Positions 8,957 to 18,066 are shown, numbered from the stretch's first letter. The stretch: DNA of 34,032 nucleotides from Azohydromonas lata NBRC 102462 (GCF_001571085.1 NZ_BCTC01000070.1:1-34032), one strand, 5' to 3'. Numbers and translations are program-made. Notes: generated by a model from the letters alone, not told the origin.

Positions 8957-9012
8957 GCCCTCCCTGCCGGGCTGCCGCCGCGTCCCGCGCGGGGCTGCGG
9001 CCTGAAATGGAG

Positions 9013-9043
9013 AACGCCGAGCCGCCAGGCCCGGCGTTTCCGT
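9013..9043 (+). terminator. Probable terminator after the ammonium channel
   Basis: AACGCCG (9013-9019) pairs with CGGCGTT (9032-9038) across a 12-base loop and is followed by TCCGTTT. It lies 57 bases after the amt stop. Confidence 0.6.
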
Positions 9044-9100
9044 TTCAGCGCCTCTCCCGCGCGCGGCACGGGCCCGCGCGCATTTCCTCCATACGCAGGC

Positions 9101-9289
9101 TCAGCCTGCGCTCCCCAGCGGGCGCGGCGACGCACGCCGCCGCGCCACGAAGCCCACCACTCCCATGCCTGCGAGCATCAGCCCCACCGTGCCGGACGCG
9201 GGCGCGGGGTGGGCGGACGAGCAGAAGGAGGTGCCCAAGCAATGACCGGCTTCCTCTTCTTCTTGCTGCCGAATAAGTTTTTCGCGCAC
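9101..9289 (-). pseudogene. Remnant with a PEP-CTERM/VPDSG-like sorting tail
   Basis: This 62-codon frame ends in PAPASGTVGLMLAGMGVVGF followed by VARRR (about residues 28-52). That is a short Pro/Ser/Gly motif, a hydrophobic helix and an arginine cluster near the C terminus: the tripartite layout of exosortase-type CTERM signals. The motif is not an exact PEP. Sequence upstream of it is short, and the frame is closed by a TGA directly before the only start (GTG 9289). No mature domain exists, so this is probably the 3' end of a lost surface protein. An inverted repeat CGCAGG/CCTGCG (9094-9110) lies at the stop. A small real gene cannot be excluded. Confidence 0.4.
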
Positions 9290-9667
9290 TCATTTTGTGC
9301 ATGCCCGATCAAACCCCGACACGCCCCTTTTGCGCGGGTATATAAACCGAGGAATTTAATATTCCGTCACGCAAAAAAATGCCTGTTGACGGACTTAAGC
9401 CACCCATTCATGGCTGCCGTGGTTGTTTTATGCATGCAAATGCATGAATTTTGAGCGAGTGAATACTGGCTGCCCGGGAAGTTATCCGGAAGATATGGGT
9501 ATTTCCCGGGTGTATCTTGAAAATAATTCGCCGGCACCCCGGACTGGAAAATGGAGGGAATTCGGTCCCGAGCGGCGAGGGCACCGCCGCTGCCGTGGGC
9601 TGCGCTGGTTGTGGATCGCACCGGGCTGGATCAAGAGGCGCGTCCGTGCCGCGGCCAAAATACGCGG
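9290..9667. other. AT-richer gap upstream of leuE with inverted repeats
   Basis: No gene is supported here. The stretch holds GGAAT-ttaat-ATTCC (9351-9365), a TGCATGCAAATGCATGA stretch (9431-9447) and an 8-bp inverted repeat CCCGGGAA/TTCCCGGG (9473-9480 and 9503-9510). These may be regulatory sites for the downstream exporter gene. A TTGACG (9386-9391) could be a -35 element but no good -10 follows. Confidence 0.4.
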
Positions 9668-10318
9668 ATGACGTACGGCATCACCGATCTCACCACCTTC
9701 GTCCTCGGCACCCTCTTCATCGTGCTGCTGCCGGGGCCCAATTCCATCTATGTGATGACCGTGGCCTCGCGCCAGGGCGTGGCGCGGGGCTACCGCGGCG
9801 CGGCGGGCATATTCCTGGGCGACACCGTGCTCATGATTCTCTCGGCCACCGGCGTGGCCGGCCTGCTGCACAGCAACCCGCTGCTGTTCTACGTTCTGAA
9901 ATACGCCGGCGCCGGTTACTTGGCCTGGCTGGGATTCAAGCTGCTCAAGGGCGCATGGTCGGCCTGGCAGGGCAAGGCGCAGGACGGCGGCGAAAGCGTT
10001 TCCGACGACAAGGGCAGCCGGCCTTTTCGCACGGCCTTGCTGATCAGCCTGCTCAATCCCAAGGCCATCCTGTTTTTCATCTCGTTCTTCATCCAGTTCG
10101 TGGACCCGGGCTATGGGCATCCCGCGCTGTCGTTTTTCATCCTGGGCGTGATCGTGCAGTGCTTCAGCGTGATTTATCTCACGGTCTTGATATTTGCAGG
10201 GTCCAGGCTGGCTCAACAGTTCCGCCGTCATCGCCGAATGTCGGCGGCCGGGACCGGATTGGTGGGCGCCGCCTTCATGGCCTTCAGTCTGAAACTCGCA
10301 ACGGCGTCCGTGCGCTGA
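9668..10318 (+). CDS. LysE/RhtB-family amino-acid exporter (LeuE-like)
   Basis: A 216-residue inner-membrane protein with about six hydrophobic segments. It has the LysE-family N-terminal LLPGPNSIYVMTVASRQG (family PGP motif), the GDTVLMILSATGVAGL segment and ISLLNPKAILFFISFF (family NPK motif). It is closest in style to LeuE, a leucine/methionine-type exporter, but the substrate cannot be set from sequence. The start is ATG 9668; no strong ribosome site is seen. A second LysE-family gene follows 54 bp later in the same direction. Confidence 0.85.
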   Translation: MTYGITDLTTFVLGTLFIVLLPGPNSIYVMTVASRQGVARGYRGAAGIFLGDTVLMILSATGVAGLLHSNPLLFYVLKYAGAGYLAWLGFKLLKGAWSAWQGKAQDGGESVSDDKGSRPFRTALLISLLNPKAILFFISFFIQFVDPGYGHPALSFFILGVIVQCFSVIYLTVLIFAGSRLAQQFRRHRRMSAAGTGLVGAAFMAFSLKLATASVR

Positions 10319-10372
10319 TGCCACGGCGGGGCCAACTATTCGTTGGAATGAAAAACCGGTTGGGGTGGACGG

Positions 10373-10990
10373 GTGGAGTATTTCGGCGTGTTGTTGACGA
10401 TAACCGGCGCGCTGGCGCTGGCCATCATGAGCCCGGGGGCGAATTTCGCGCTGGTGACGTCGGTGGCGCTGGGCGCATCGCGCCGGGCGGGCGTGATGAC
10501 GGGCCTGGGTTTGGCCCTGGCCTCGATGACCTGGGCTTTACTCGCCGTGGCCGGACTGGGCGTCGTGCTGCGGAATCTGCCCTGGCTGCATCAGGCGCTG
10601 CAGTGGGCGGGGGCGCTGTATCTGGTTTACCTGGGCATGCGCATGCTCGAAGGCGCGCGGCGGCCGGTGAAGACGGCGGTGCTGGATAAACCTGTTTCTC
10701 CCTTGGTGGCGATGCGGCGGGGATATTTGGTCAGCATGACGAATCCCAAGGCGGTGGCGTTTTACGGGAGTATTTTGGCGCTGCTGATTCCTGGAAATGC
10801 GCCGCATTGGGTTTATGAAGTCACGGTGGTGCTGGCGGCCTTGATTTCCGCAGCCTGGTATTGCGGCGTTGCGCTGCTGCTTTCTCATGCGGCTGTGCGG
10901 CAGCGGTTTCTGCGCGGCAAGACGGTGATTGAGGCGGTGGTGGGGGTGAGCTTGCTGGTGTTGGGGAGTCGGATGTTGGTGGGGTATTGA
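10373..10990 (+). CDS. LysE/RhtB-family transporter (second copy)
   Basis: A 205-residue inner-membrane exporter of the same family but a different subgroup. It shows IMSPGANFALVTSVALGASR (SPG in place of LPGP), GALYLVYLGMRML and SMTNPKAVAFYGSIL (NPK motif). It resembles threonine/homoserine-type exporters (RhtC-like). The start is GTG 10373 after a G-rich stretch. It probably forms a two-gene unit with the LeuE-like gene, although they are not close duplicates. G+C content falls toward its 3' end, which borders the AT-rich gap. Confidence 0.83.
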   Translation: MEYFGVLLTITGALALAIMSPGANFALVTSVALGASRRAGVMTGLGLALASMTWALLAVAGLGVVLRNLPWLHQALQWAGALYLVYLGMRMLEGARRPVKTAVLDKPVSPLVAMRRGYLVSMTNPKAVAFYGSILALLIPGNAPHWVYEVTVVLAALISAAWYCGVALLLSHAAVRQRFLRGKTVIEAVVGVSLLVLGSRMLVGY

Positions 10991-11390
10991 GCGAATTGCA
11001 AAACGGTTTCGACTGTTGGGATTTGGAGGCGTTATTTTTTCAAGATAGATGCGGCTCATTTCTTCTTGCGATTTCTGCGTCAGAATCCGATTGTGCATTT
11101 CATTTTTGAGTCCAAAACTATTCGAAAAGTAATCTTAAGTTTATTGATGAGGTTGAATATTATTCCCATGATTTGTCTGGTGGGTAATCCTGGTGTTGAT
11201 ATTGATCTCTAAATTTATGCGTCATGTTCTTGGAGGTGGAAAGTAACAATATAAGAATGAATTTATTTTCAGGTGAGATTGGATGTGTATTTTGCAAATT
11301 ATATTTACCTGTCTTTGCCTATAAAGATGGGTTAAATGCGTTTATCACATAAATTAAAATATCGGATGGTCACCAATACTTTATCGCATT
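10991..11390. other. AT-rich gap before the toxin-antitoxin pair
   Basis: This stretch is visibly richer in A and T than both flanks, a sign of foreign or decaying DNA. No gene is supported. A 31-codon frame (11257-11352) with a GGAGGT about 19 bases upstream is too short and badly spaced to call. Confidence 0.5.
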
Positions 11391-11400
11391 TGTGTACACA
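11391..11400. promoter_or_regulatory. Palindromic operator of the Phd/YefM-type module
   Basis: TGTGTACACA is a perfect 10-bp palindrome 45 bp upstream of the antitoxin start. It contains the TGTACA core described for the yefM-yoeB autoregulatory operator, where antitoxin alone or with toxin represses transcription. The assignment rests on this core and the position. Confidence 0.6.
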
Positions 11401-11445
11401 CTGATGCACAATCGAGCCTCCATTGACCTTCCTATGGAGCACGCC

Positions 11446-11730
11446 ATGGAACCCACCAAAGTCGGCATACGCGAGTTCCGCGCCGGGCTGGCCGAGTACA
11501 TCGCTGCGGCCAAGCCTGTAGCGATCACGCGTCACGGGCAGACCGTCGGCTTCTTTATCCCCACGCATGGCCAAGCGGACGCCGACATCGCCGCGCTCCG
11601 GAAAGCCTGGGATCAACTCGACCAGATGCTGGCAGCCAAGGGCATCGATCCCGAAGACGTCGTGGCGGACTTCAAAGCTGCTCGCGCCGTCAAAGCCGCA
11701 GCTCGGCGCACCAAGGACGAACCCAAGTGA
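11446..11730 (+). CDS. Type II antitoxin, Phd/YefM family
   Basis: A 94-residue protein. Its N-terminal half VGIREFRAGLAEYIAAAKPV, then AITRHGQTVGFFIP, is the DNA-binding Phd/YefM fold. The C-terminal half is charged and helical (about residues 45-94, ending KAAARRTKDEPK), where a toxin is normally bound. The start ATG 11446 has GGAG 7 bases upstream; an in-frame ATG at 11434 is less well placed. Its stop overlaps the toxin start by four bases (GTGA). The TGTGTACACA palindrome upstream suggests autorepression. Confidence 0.88.
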   Translation: MEPTKVGIREFRAGLAEYIAAAKPVAITRHGQTVGFFIPTHGQADADIAALRKAWDQLDQMLAAKGIDPEDVVADFKAARAVKAAARRTKDEPK

Positions 11731-12185
11731 CCCAGCCATGGCAAGCGCCGCAGTCGACGACGCAGCGCGCCATCGTGCTGGACGCCAATATCCTCATCCG
11801 CGCCGTGCTCGGCGAACGGGTACGGCGGCTCATTCTTGGACACAGCACCATGGTGAGTTTCTACGCACCCGATGCCGCCTTCGCCGAGGCTCGCGAGCAT
11901 TTGCCGGCGATCCTGGAGAAGCGAGGCGGCAACGCTGAAGCAAGCCTGGCGGTGCTGGATTTCCTGGAAACCCTGGTGCTGCCTCTCGACGCCGAGCTTT
12001 ACCAAGGTTTTGAGGCACAAGCCCTGGCGCGTATTGGCGAGCGTGATCCCGCCGACTGGCCTGCGCTGGCTTGCGCGCTGTCGCTGAGCTGTCCGGTCTG
12101 GACTGAAGACGCGGATTTCTTTGGAACCGGCGTGGCAACTTGGACTACCAGCCGAGTTCATCTCTATTTGAACCCGGACGAGTAA
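11727..12185 (+). CDS. PIN-domain toxin (VapC-like ribonuclease)
   Basis: A 152-residue PIN-domain protein, a metal-dependent RNase fold. The acidic residues fit the PIN site: Asp in VLDANILIRAVLG near the N terminus, Glu in AEAREH, Asp in ERDPADWPALACAL and Asp in TEDADFF. Translation starts at GTG 11727, overlapping the antitoxin stop, which couples toxin to antitoxin synthesis. PIN toxins are most often paired with AbrB or RHH antitoxins; a Phd/YefM partner is also well known. The RNA target is unknown. Confidence 0.87.
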   Translation: MTQPWQAPQSTTQRAIVLDANILIRAVLGERVRRLILGHSTMVSFYAPDAAFAEAREHLPAILEKRGGNAEASLAVLDFLETLVLPLDAELYQGFEAQALARIGERDPADWPALACALSLSCPVWTEDADFFGTGVATWTTSRVHLYLNPDE

Positions 12186-12186
12186 A

Positions 12187-12213
12187 AAGGGGCCACCCGC
12201 AGGTGGCCTTTTC
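12187..12213. terminator. Bidirectional terminator between the PIN toxin and aconitase
   Basis: GGCCACC (12191-12197), loop CGCA, GGTGGCC (12202-12208), with AAAA before and TTTTC after. It can serve the toxin gene on the plus strand and the convergent aconitase gene on the minus strand. Confidence 0.8.
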
Positions 12214-12233
12214 ATATTCCAGTAGTCAAAAAT

Positions 12234-14954
12234 TCAAGCCGCTGCCAACAACTGCCTCAACACAAACGGCAATATCCCCCCATGCTTGTAATAATCCACC
12301 TCAATCGCCGTATCGATCCGCAGCATCAAAGTCACCCGCTGCGAAGAATCCCCCCGGCGAATCACCAGCGTGGCCTCGGATAAGGGCCGAACCTCCCCGG
12401 CCGGCAGCTCGATATCGATCACCTCGTCCCCCCGCAGCCCCAGCGACTGCCAGGAATCCTCGCCGCGGAATTGCAGGGGCAGCACGCCCATGCCGATCAA
12501 ATTCGAGCGGTGAATCCGCTCGAAGCTGCGCGCCACCACGGCCTTGATACCGAGTAATTGGGTGCCCTTGGCTGCCCAATCCCGGCTGGAGCCGGTGCCG
12601 TATTCCTCGCCGGCAAATATCACGGTCGGTACGCCCGCGGCCTGGTATTTCATGGCCGCGTCGTAGATGAACATTTTTTCGCCCTTTTCAGCGCCGTCCA
12701 ATTGGTACAGCGTCAGGCCGCCTTCTTCCACCGAGCCGTCGGACTTGGGCGGGAGCATCAGGTTCTTGATGCGCACGTTGGCGAAGGTGCCGCGCATCAT
12801 CACTTCGTGGTTGCCGCGGCGGGAGCCGTAACTGTTGAAGTCGGGCTTCAATACGTGGTGCCCAATCAGATACTGGCCGGCAGGGGACGATTCCTTGATG
12901 GAGCCGGCCGGGGATATGTGGTCCGTGGTGATGGAGTCGCCAAAGAGCGCCATCACCCGCGCGCCTTTCACGCCCGTCACCAGCGCCGCGGGCTCCATGG
13001 TGAAACCTTCGAAGAAGGGCGGGCGGGCGATGTAGGTGCTCTGCGGCCAGTTGTAGACCTGGCCCGTCACGCCGGAGATGGCCTGCCACAAGGGGCCCGG
13101 GGCGCTTTCCACCCGCGCGTAGTTGGCCTTGTAGGCCTCGGGGTCCATGGCGGCCTTCATCAGGGCGTGGATCTCGTCGCTGCTGGGCCAGATGTCGCCC
13201 AGGTACACCGGCTTGCCGCCGTGGCCGGTGCCCACGGGCTCGGTCATCAAGTCCTTGAGCACGCTGCCGGCGATGGCGAAGGCCACCACCAGCGGCGGCG
13301 AGGCCAGGAAGTTCGCCTTGAGGTTGGGATGGATGCGCGCCTCGAAATTGCGGTTGCCCGACAGCACGGCGGCGCAGACGAGGTCATTGCGCCAGATGAC
13401 TTCGTTGAGCTCGGCCGTGAGGTCGCCCGCGTTGCCTATGCAGGTCGTGCAGCCGTAGGCCGCCACCGCGAAGCCCAGCTTCTCCAGGTAAGGCAGCAGG
13501 CCGGTGCGCGTCAGGTACTCCGTCACCACGCGCGAGCCGGGCGCCAGCGACGTCTTCACGTGCGGCTTCACCGTCAGCCCCGCTTCCACCGCCTTCTTGG
13601 CCAGCAGCCCCGCGGCCAGCAGCACGCCGGGGTTGGAAGTGTTGGTGCAGGAGGTGATGGCGGCGATCAGCACGTCGCCATTGCGAATCTCCAGCCCGCT
13701 GGACGTGGTGAACACCTGCTGCAGCTTGTCCGCCGGCTGGCTGAAGCCGTTTTGCGGCACCGGCTTGCTGAACAGGTCCGTGAAGGTGCTGGAAAGCTTG
13801 CCCAGCTCGATGCGGTCCTGCGGCCGCTTGGGGCCCGCCACGCTGGGCTTCACCGTGGAGAGGTCCAGCGACACCACCTGCGAATACTCCAGCTCCCCGG
13901 CGCGCGACACGCCAAACAGCCCCTGCGCCTTGAAGTAGGCCTCGAACAGCTCGATGTCCGCCTCGCTGCGCCCCGTGCCGCGCAGGTATTCCACCGTGCG
14001 CTCGTCCACGGGGAAGAAGCCCATGGTCGCGCCGTACTCCGGGGCCATGTTGCCGATGGTGGCCCGGTCGGGCAGGGCCAGCGAGCGGGTGCCCTCGCCG
14101 AAGAACTCCACGAACTTGCCCACCACGCGGTGCTTGCGCAGGATCTCCGTGACGGTGAGCACCAGGTCCGTGGCCGTCACGCCCTCGCTCAAGGCACCCG
14201 TCAGCTCGAAGCCCACCACGTCGGGCGTCAGCAGGTACACCGGCTGGCCCAGCATGGCGGCCTCGGCCTCGATGCCGCCCACGCCCCAGGCCACCACGCC
14301 TATGCCGTTGATCATGGTGGTGTGGCTGTCCGTGCCCACCAGGGTGTCGGGGTAGCTCACGCCGTCGGCGTTGCGGTGCAGGCCGCGCGCCAGGTACTCC
14401 AGGTTCACCTGGTGGACGATGCCAAAGCCCGGCGGCACCACGCGGAAGGTCTCGAACGCCTGCATGCCCCACTTCATGAACTCGTAGCGCTCGCGGTTGC
14501 GCTCGAACTCCAGCTTCATGTTCAGGTCCAGGGCCTGGGGGGTGCCGTAGTGGTCGATCATCACCGAGTGGTCCACGACCAGGTCCACGGGCACCAGCGG
14601 CTCTATCGTCTTGGGGTTGCGGCCCTGCTCGGCGGCCACGTTGCGCATGGCGGCCAGGTCGGCCAGCAGCGGCACGCCGGTGAAGTCCTGCAGCACCACG
14701 CGCGCCACGACGAAGGGGATCTCCTCCTCCCGCGCGCCCTGCGCCTGCCACTGCGCAAGCTGCTCGACGTGGCCGGCAGTGACTTTCTTGCCGTCGCAGT
14801 TGCGCAGCACGCTCTCCAGCACGATGCGCAGCGACACCGGCAGCCGGTGGATGTGCGGCCAGCGCTCGGCCAGCTTGGGCAGCGAGTAGAACTTGCCGGT
14901 TCGCCCCGAGGGCGTGGAGAACTCCGTGAGCGTGTTGGCGAAGGCGTGCGCCAT
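12234..14954 (-). CDS. acnA: Aconitate hydratase A
   Basis: A 906-residue [4Fe-4S] enzyme that converts citrate to isocitrate in the TCA cycle, matching the monomeric AcnA/IRP1-type length. Cluster cysteines are seen in [11 protein letters not shown] and [11 protein letters not shown]. Substrate-binding segments include [27 protein letters not shown] and the C-terminal swivel domain [13 protein letters not shown]. The start is ATG 14954 with GGGAG 8 bases upstream; an ATG at 14975 is in frame but has no such site. It ends with [12 protein letters not shown]. It lies alone on the minus strand, 152 bp from the cytochrome gene upstream. The call is secure. Confidence 0.97.
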   Translation of the reverse strand: MAHAFANTLTEFSTPSGRTGKFYSLPKLAERWPHIHRLPVSLRIVLESVLRNCDGKKVTAGHVEQLAQWQAQGAREEEIPFVVARVVLQDFTGVPLLADLAAMRNVAAEQGRNPKTIEPLVPVDLVVDHSVMIDHYGTPQALDLNMKLEFERNRERYEFMKWGMQAFETFRVVPPGFGIVHQVNLEYLARGLHRNADGVSYPDTLVGTDSHTTMINGIGVVAWGVGGIEAEAAMLGQPVYLLTPDVVGFELTGALSEGVTATDLVLTVTEILRKHRVVGKFVEFFGEGTRSLALPDRATIGNMAPEYGATMGFFPVDERTVEYLRGTGRSEADIELFEAYFKAQGLFGVSRAGELEYSQVVSLDLSTVKPSVAGPKRPQDRIELGKLSSTFTDLFSKPVPQNGFSQPADKLQQVFTTSSGLEIRNGDVLIAAITSCTNTSNPGVLLAAGLLAKKAVEAGLTVKPHVKTSLAPGSRVVTEYLTRTGLLPYLEKLGFAVAAYGCTTCIGNAGDLTAELNEVIWRNDLVCAAVLSGNRNFEARIHPNLKANFLASPPLVVAFAIAGSVLKDLMTEPVGTGHGGKPVYLGDIWPSSDEIHALMKAAMDPEAYKANYARVESAPGPLWQAISGVTGQVYNWPQSTYIARPPFFEGFTMEPAALVTGVKGARVMALFGDSITTDHISPAGSIKESSPAGQYLIGHHVLKPDFNSYGSRRGNHEVMMRGTFANVRIKNLMLPPKSDGSVEEGGLTLYQLDGAEKGEKMFIYDAAMKYQAAGVPTVIFAGEEYGTGSSRDWAAKGTQLLGIKAVVARSFERIHRSNLIGMGVLPLQFRGEDSWQSLGLRGDEVIDIELPAGEVRPLSEATLVIRRGDSSQRVTLMLRIDTAIEVDYYKHGGILPFVLRQLLAAA

Positions 14955-15106
14955 GGCGAGGACTCCCGTCGTCATTGAAGAACCGGGAATCCTGGCAAGG
15001 CTCGCGCCCGCGCAGGGCAAGCAGGCGTTTCAAAAAGCCCTGGGTTTGCAACCGGGGCGGCATGGCGGCGGCGCCGGCGGGCGCCGGCCCCGCGCCTTGG
15101 CCCCGA

Positions 15107-15418
15107 TTACTGCGCCAGCACCCAGGCCGCGAGCTTGCGCACGTCCTCGCGCGGAATCTTGGGATTGGCCGCCATGGGCACCGGGCCCCAGACGCCGGCA
15201 CCGCCCTTGATGATCTTGTCCGTCAGCATCGCCTCGGCCTTGGGGTTGCCGGCGTACTTCTTGGCGATGTCCTTGAAAGCCGGCCCAAGCACCTTGGAGG
15301 TGGTCTTGTGGCAGCCCATGCAGTCGTACTGGGCGGCCAGCTCGGCGCTGGCGTGGGCGGCGGGGGACAAGGCAACAGCCGCGGCGGCCAGTGCCAGTGC
15401 CCATGAAAACTGCTTCAT
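15107..15418 (-). CDS. Class I c-type cytochrome (c551/c552-like)
   Basis: A 103-residue periplasmic electron carrier. The signal peptide (MKQFSWALALAAAAVALSPAAHA) is followed by the haem motif CMGCH and, near the end, by GVWGPVPM, which supplies the Met axial ligand. The mature size of about 80 residues fits the cytochrome c551/c552 (c8) group. The start is ATG 15418, which gives a clean signal peptide. Redox partners are not evident from the neighbours. The 189-bp stretch between it and the LysR gene is GC-rich with several CCGGCG repeats and no gene. Confidence 0.9.
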   Translation of the reverse strand: MKQFSWALALAAAAVALSPAAHASAELAAQYDCMGCHKTTSKVLGPAFKDIAKKYAGNPKAEAMLTDKIIKGGAGVWGPVPMAANPKIPREDVRKLAAWVLAQ

Positions 15419-15607
15419 ACGTGTCTCTCGGGGAGCGGGTTGGTGCAAAGAGGCAGGCTAGCCATGCCGGGGCCGGCTCGACGGACGCCCAGGCCCGCCG
15501 GCGCGCGGCGCGTGCCAACAAATCCACGAAATCCACGCAGCGGCGCGGCGGCGCGGCGCGTGACGGCCGCCCCGGCCCCCATCGGCCGGCGCGCGGCCGG
15601 CGGGCGC

Positions 15608-16501
15608 TCAGCCCACCCGCTCGCGCAGCCGCGGCACGGCCCAGTCCATGAAGGCGCGTATGCGCGGCGACAGCAGCCGCGACTGCGCGTGCACGAGGTT
15701 CACGTCCACCGGCGGCGGCTGCCAGTCCGGCAGCACGCGCACCAGGCGGCCTTCGGCCTCCAGCGCCCGCACCTGGTAGGCGAGGAAGCGGCCAATGCCC
15801 AGCCCCGCCACGCAGGCCTCCAGCGCGGCATCGACCTGGTTGCTGGAAAAGCACTCCGGCACGGCCGCCTGCGCCCGCTCGGCGCCGCGCACCAGGGGCC
15901 ATTCGTTGCCCGACCCCCGGCCGGTGCTGCGCACGGCGCGGTGGCGGGAGAGGTCGTCGGGGTGGGCGGGCGTGCCGTGGCGCGCGAGGTAGCCGGGGCT
16001 GGCGCTCAGCACCCAGGCCGTGCGGCCCAGGGGCACGGCCACCAGCGAGGAATCGGCCAGCGGCGCGATGCGTATGGCCAGGTCCACGCCTTCCTCCAGC
16101 AGGTCGATCACGCGGTCCAGCAGCAGCAGCTCCACCCGCATGCGCTCGTGCGCCGCGAGAAAGCCGTTGATCACCGGCGCCACGTGCAGCCGGCCGAACA
16201 TCACCGGGGCCGTCACCGTGAGCCGGCCCGCAGGGGCGAGGGGGCGGTCGGCAAGGGCGGCTTCGGCCTCCTCCACGTCGGCCAGCACGCGGCGGCAGCG
16301 CTCGAAGTACTCGCGGCCCTCCTCGGTGAGCGCGATGCGGCGGGTCGTCCGGTTGAGCAGCCGCGCGCCCAGCGCCTGCTCCAGCGCCGAGAGGCCGCGC
16401 ACCACGGCGGTGAGCGACACGTCCTGCCGCTGCGCCGCCGCCGTGAGGCTGCCGGTTTCCACGATGCGCACGAAGGAGGCCATGGCCTTGAGCTTGTCCA
16501 T
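15608..16501 (-). CDS. LysR-family transcriptional regulator
   Basis: A 297-residue regulator. The N-terminal winged helix (MDKLKAMASFVRIVETGSLT, about residues 1-60) shows the usual LysR HTH pattern, followed by the LTEEGREYFERCR linker and a periplasmic-binding-like effector domain (about residues 90-290). The GRLTVTAPVMFGRLHVAPVI segment and the overall pattern fit the CrgA/DmlR-type subgroup. It is divergent from the flavin-oxidoreductase-like/GST pair, with 122 bp between starts. This layout usually means the regulator controls the pair, though no clear T-N11-A box stands out. The inducer is unknown. Confidence 0.9.
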   Translation of the reverse strand: MDKLKAMASFVRIVETGSLTAAAQRQDVSLTAVVRGLSALEQALGARLLNRTTRRIALTEEGREYFERCRRVLADVEEAEAALADRPLAPAGRLTVTAPVMFGRLHVAPVINGFLAAHERMRVELLLLDRVIDLLEEGVDLAIRIAPLADSSLVAVPLGRTAWVLSASPGYLARHGTPAHPDDLSRHRAVRSTGRGSGNEWPLVRGAERAQAAVPECFSSNQVDAALEACVAGLGIGRFLAYQVRALEAEGRLVRVLPDWQPPPVDVNLVHAQSRLLSPRIRAFMDWAVPRLRERVG

Positions 16502-16623
16502 GGTGAACGATTAAACCGCCAGTCGCAGCAATGAAGTGCGGTGCGATCTATTTATTGCGAAGCGCGCCATGGCCACCATCACGCATCGCCTCTCAACGCC
16601 TCACGCAGCCACCGGAGCCCGCC

Positions 16624-17187
16624 ATGTCCAGCCACTTCGCCGCCATCGCCTACACCCCCGGCGTGCGCGCCGCGCAGCGCCGCTTCGGCGGGGCCGAGGC
16701 GCCCAAGCCGCCCGGCGACCTGCAGGCGCACCTGAGCGCGCGGGAGCGCGCCTTCATCGCCGCGCGCGACAGCTTTTTCCTGGCCACCGTGGGCGAGGGC
16801 GGCTGGCCGCACGTGCAGCACCGCGGCGGCGCGCCGGGCTTTTTGCGCGTGCTGGACGACAGCACGCTGGCCTTCGCCGACCTGGGCGGCAACCGCCAGT
16901 TCGTGAGCACCGGCAACCTGGCGGGCAACCCGCGGGCGGCGCTCATCCTGCTGGACTACCCGCAGCGCCGCCGCCTGAAGCTGATGGCCGAGATCGAGGT
17001 GCTGGCCGCCGACGAGGCGCCGCCCGCGCTGCTGGCCGCCGTGGAGATGCCCAAGACGCCGCCCACCGAGCGCGTGATGCTGCTGCACGTGGCGGCCTTC
17101 GACTGGAACTGCTCGCGCTTCATCACCCCGCGCTACACCGAGGCCGAGCTGGCCGCCCTGGGCGTGGCGCTGCCCGCGTCGCTGTGA
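16624..17187 (+). CDS. Pyridoxamine 5'-phosphate oxidase-like flavin-binding protein
   Basis: A 187-residue protein of the PNPOx-like split-barrel fold. Features are an early segment ARERAFIAARDSFFLATVGE, GWPHVQHRGGAPGFLRVLDD, the GNRQFVSTGNLAGNPRAALI block and a late FDWNCSRFITPRY. This matches the subfamily often annotated 'pyridoxamine 5'-phosphate oxidase family', which binds flavin, but the reaction is not known. The start ATG 16624 has GGAG upstream. A GST gene follows after 44 bp in the same direction; the two may be co-regulated by the divergent LysR gene. Confidence 0.84.
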   Translation: MSSHFAAIAYTPGVRAAQRRFGGAEAPKPPGDLQAHLSARERAFIAARDSFFLATVGEGGWPHVQHRGGAPGFLRVLDDSTLAFADLGGNRQFVSTGNLAGNPRAALILLDYPQRRRLKLMAEIEVLAADEAPPALLAAVEMPKTPPTERVMLLHVAAFDWNCSRFITPRYTEAELAALGVALPASL

Positions 17188-17231
17188 ACCCTTTGAACAC
17201 TTCCATTCCCAACCGCTGAAGGAGACCCGCC

Positions 17232-17825
17232 GTGAAACTGCATGACCTGACCCTCTCCGGCAACTGCTACAAGGTGCGCCTGCTGGCCGCGCTGGCCGGC
17301 ATCGAGCTGGAGCTGGTGCCCGTGGACTTCATGGGCGGCGCGCACAAGCGAGCGCCCCACACGGACCTGAACCCCTGGGGCGAGCTGCCGGTGCTGGAGG
17401 ACGGCGACGTGGTGCTGCGCGACTCGCAGGCCATCCTGGTCTACCTGGGGGCGCGCTACGCGGGTGAGCAGTGGCTGCCGCGCGACCCGCTGGGCCTGGC
17501 CACGGTGATGCAGTGGCTCTCCACGGCCGCCAACGAGATCCAGCACGGCCCCGGCGCCGCACGCCTGGTGGACAAGTTCGGCTACGTGCTGGACAAGGCC
17601 GACGCGCTGCGCCGCGCCGAGCGCATCCTGGGGCTGCTGGAGCAGCACCTGGCGCACAACGACTGGCTGGCGCTGCAGCACCCCACCATCGCCGATTGCG
17701 CCGTCTTCCCCTACGTGGCGCTGTCGCACGAGGGCGGCGTGTCGCTGGCGGACTACCCGCAGGTGCGCGCGTGGATCGATCGGGTCAAGGCGCTGCCGGG
17801 GTTCGTGGGGATGCCGGGGGTGTGA
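17232..17825 (+). CDS. Glutathione S-transferase family protein
   Basis: A 197-residue protein. The N-terminal thioredoxin-fold part (MKLHDLTLSGNCYKVRLLAA, then LVPVDFMGGAHKRAPHTDLNPWGELPVLEDGDVVLRDSQAILVYL) contains the conserved cis-Pro segment and the Asp-Ser glutathione contact. The C-terminal half is all-helical and ends PQVRAWIDRVKALPGF. The start is GTG 17232 after GGAGACCCGCC. It follows the PNPOx-like gene by 44 bp and probably shares its transcript. Substrate unknown. Confidence 0.87.
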   Translation: MKLHDLTLSGNCYKVRLLAALAGIELELVPVDFMGGAHKRAPHTDLNPWGELPVLEDGDVVLRDSQAILVYLGARYAGEQWLPRDPLGLATVMQWLSTAANEIQHGPGAARLVDKFGYVLDKADALRRAERILGLLEQHLAHNDWLALQHPTIADCAVFPYVALSHEGGVSLADYPQVRAWIDRVKALPGFVGMPGV

Positions 17826-17891
17826 GGGGGTAGGCGCGGGGGGCGACGCAGTGCTGTCTGGGGCGCGGAGTAATGGACTGCATATCCCGCA

Positions 17892-18066
17892 AGCCAAGGC
17901 ACCTCGCCTCCTACCCCGTCATGCCCGCGAAAGCGGGCATCCACGAGCGCCGAGGTGGGGCCTTCGAACCGCATTACGCAAGGCCAACGCCAGCGCGTTG
18001 GCACCTCGGCAGGCGTGGATACCCGCTTTCGCGGGTATGACGGATGAGGGGGCGAAGCGCCTGGGC
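17892..18066. repeat. REPIN/MITE-like palindromic element, copy 1
   Basis: An element of about 175 bp between the GST and mutL genes. The best-conserved core (17917-18042, 126 bp) is bounded by 29-base inverted arms. Each arm is itself a hairpin: ATGCCCGC-GAAA-GCGGGCAT on the left and ATACCCGC-TTTC-GCGGGTAT on the right. Outer ends AGCCAAGGCAC and GCGCCTGGGCT are also inverted copies. A related copy lies at about 20954-21132. No transposase is near, so it would have been moved by an enzyme encoded elsewhere. Confidence 0.85.

Noticed and set aside
9209-9454. An 81-codon plus-strand frame upstream of leuE.
   Set aside because: It runs through regulatory-looking AT-rich sequence, has no recognisable domain and overlaps the CTERM-like remnant.
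11257-11352. A 31-codon frame in the AT-rich gap with GGAGGT upstream.
   Set aside because: The ribosome site is about 19 bases away, too far, and nothing else supports coding.
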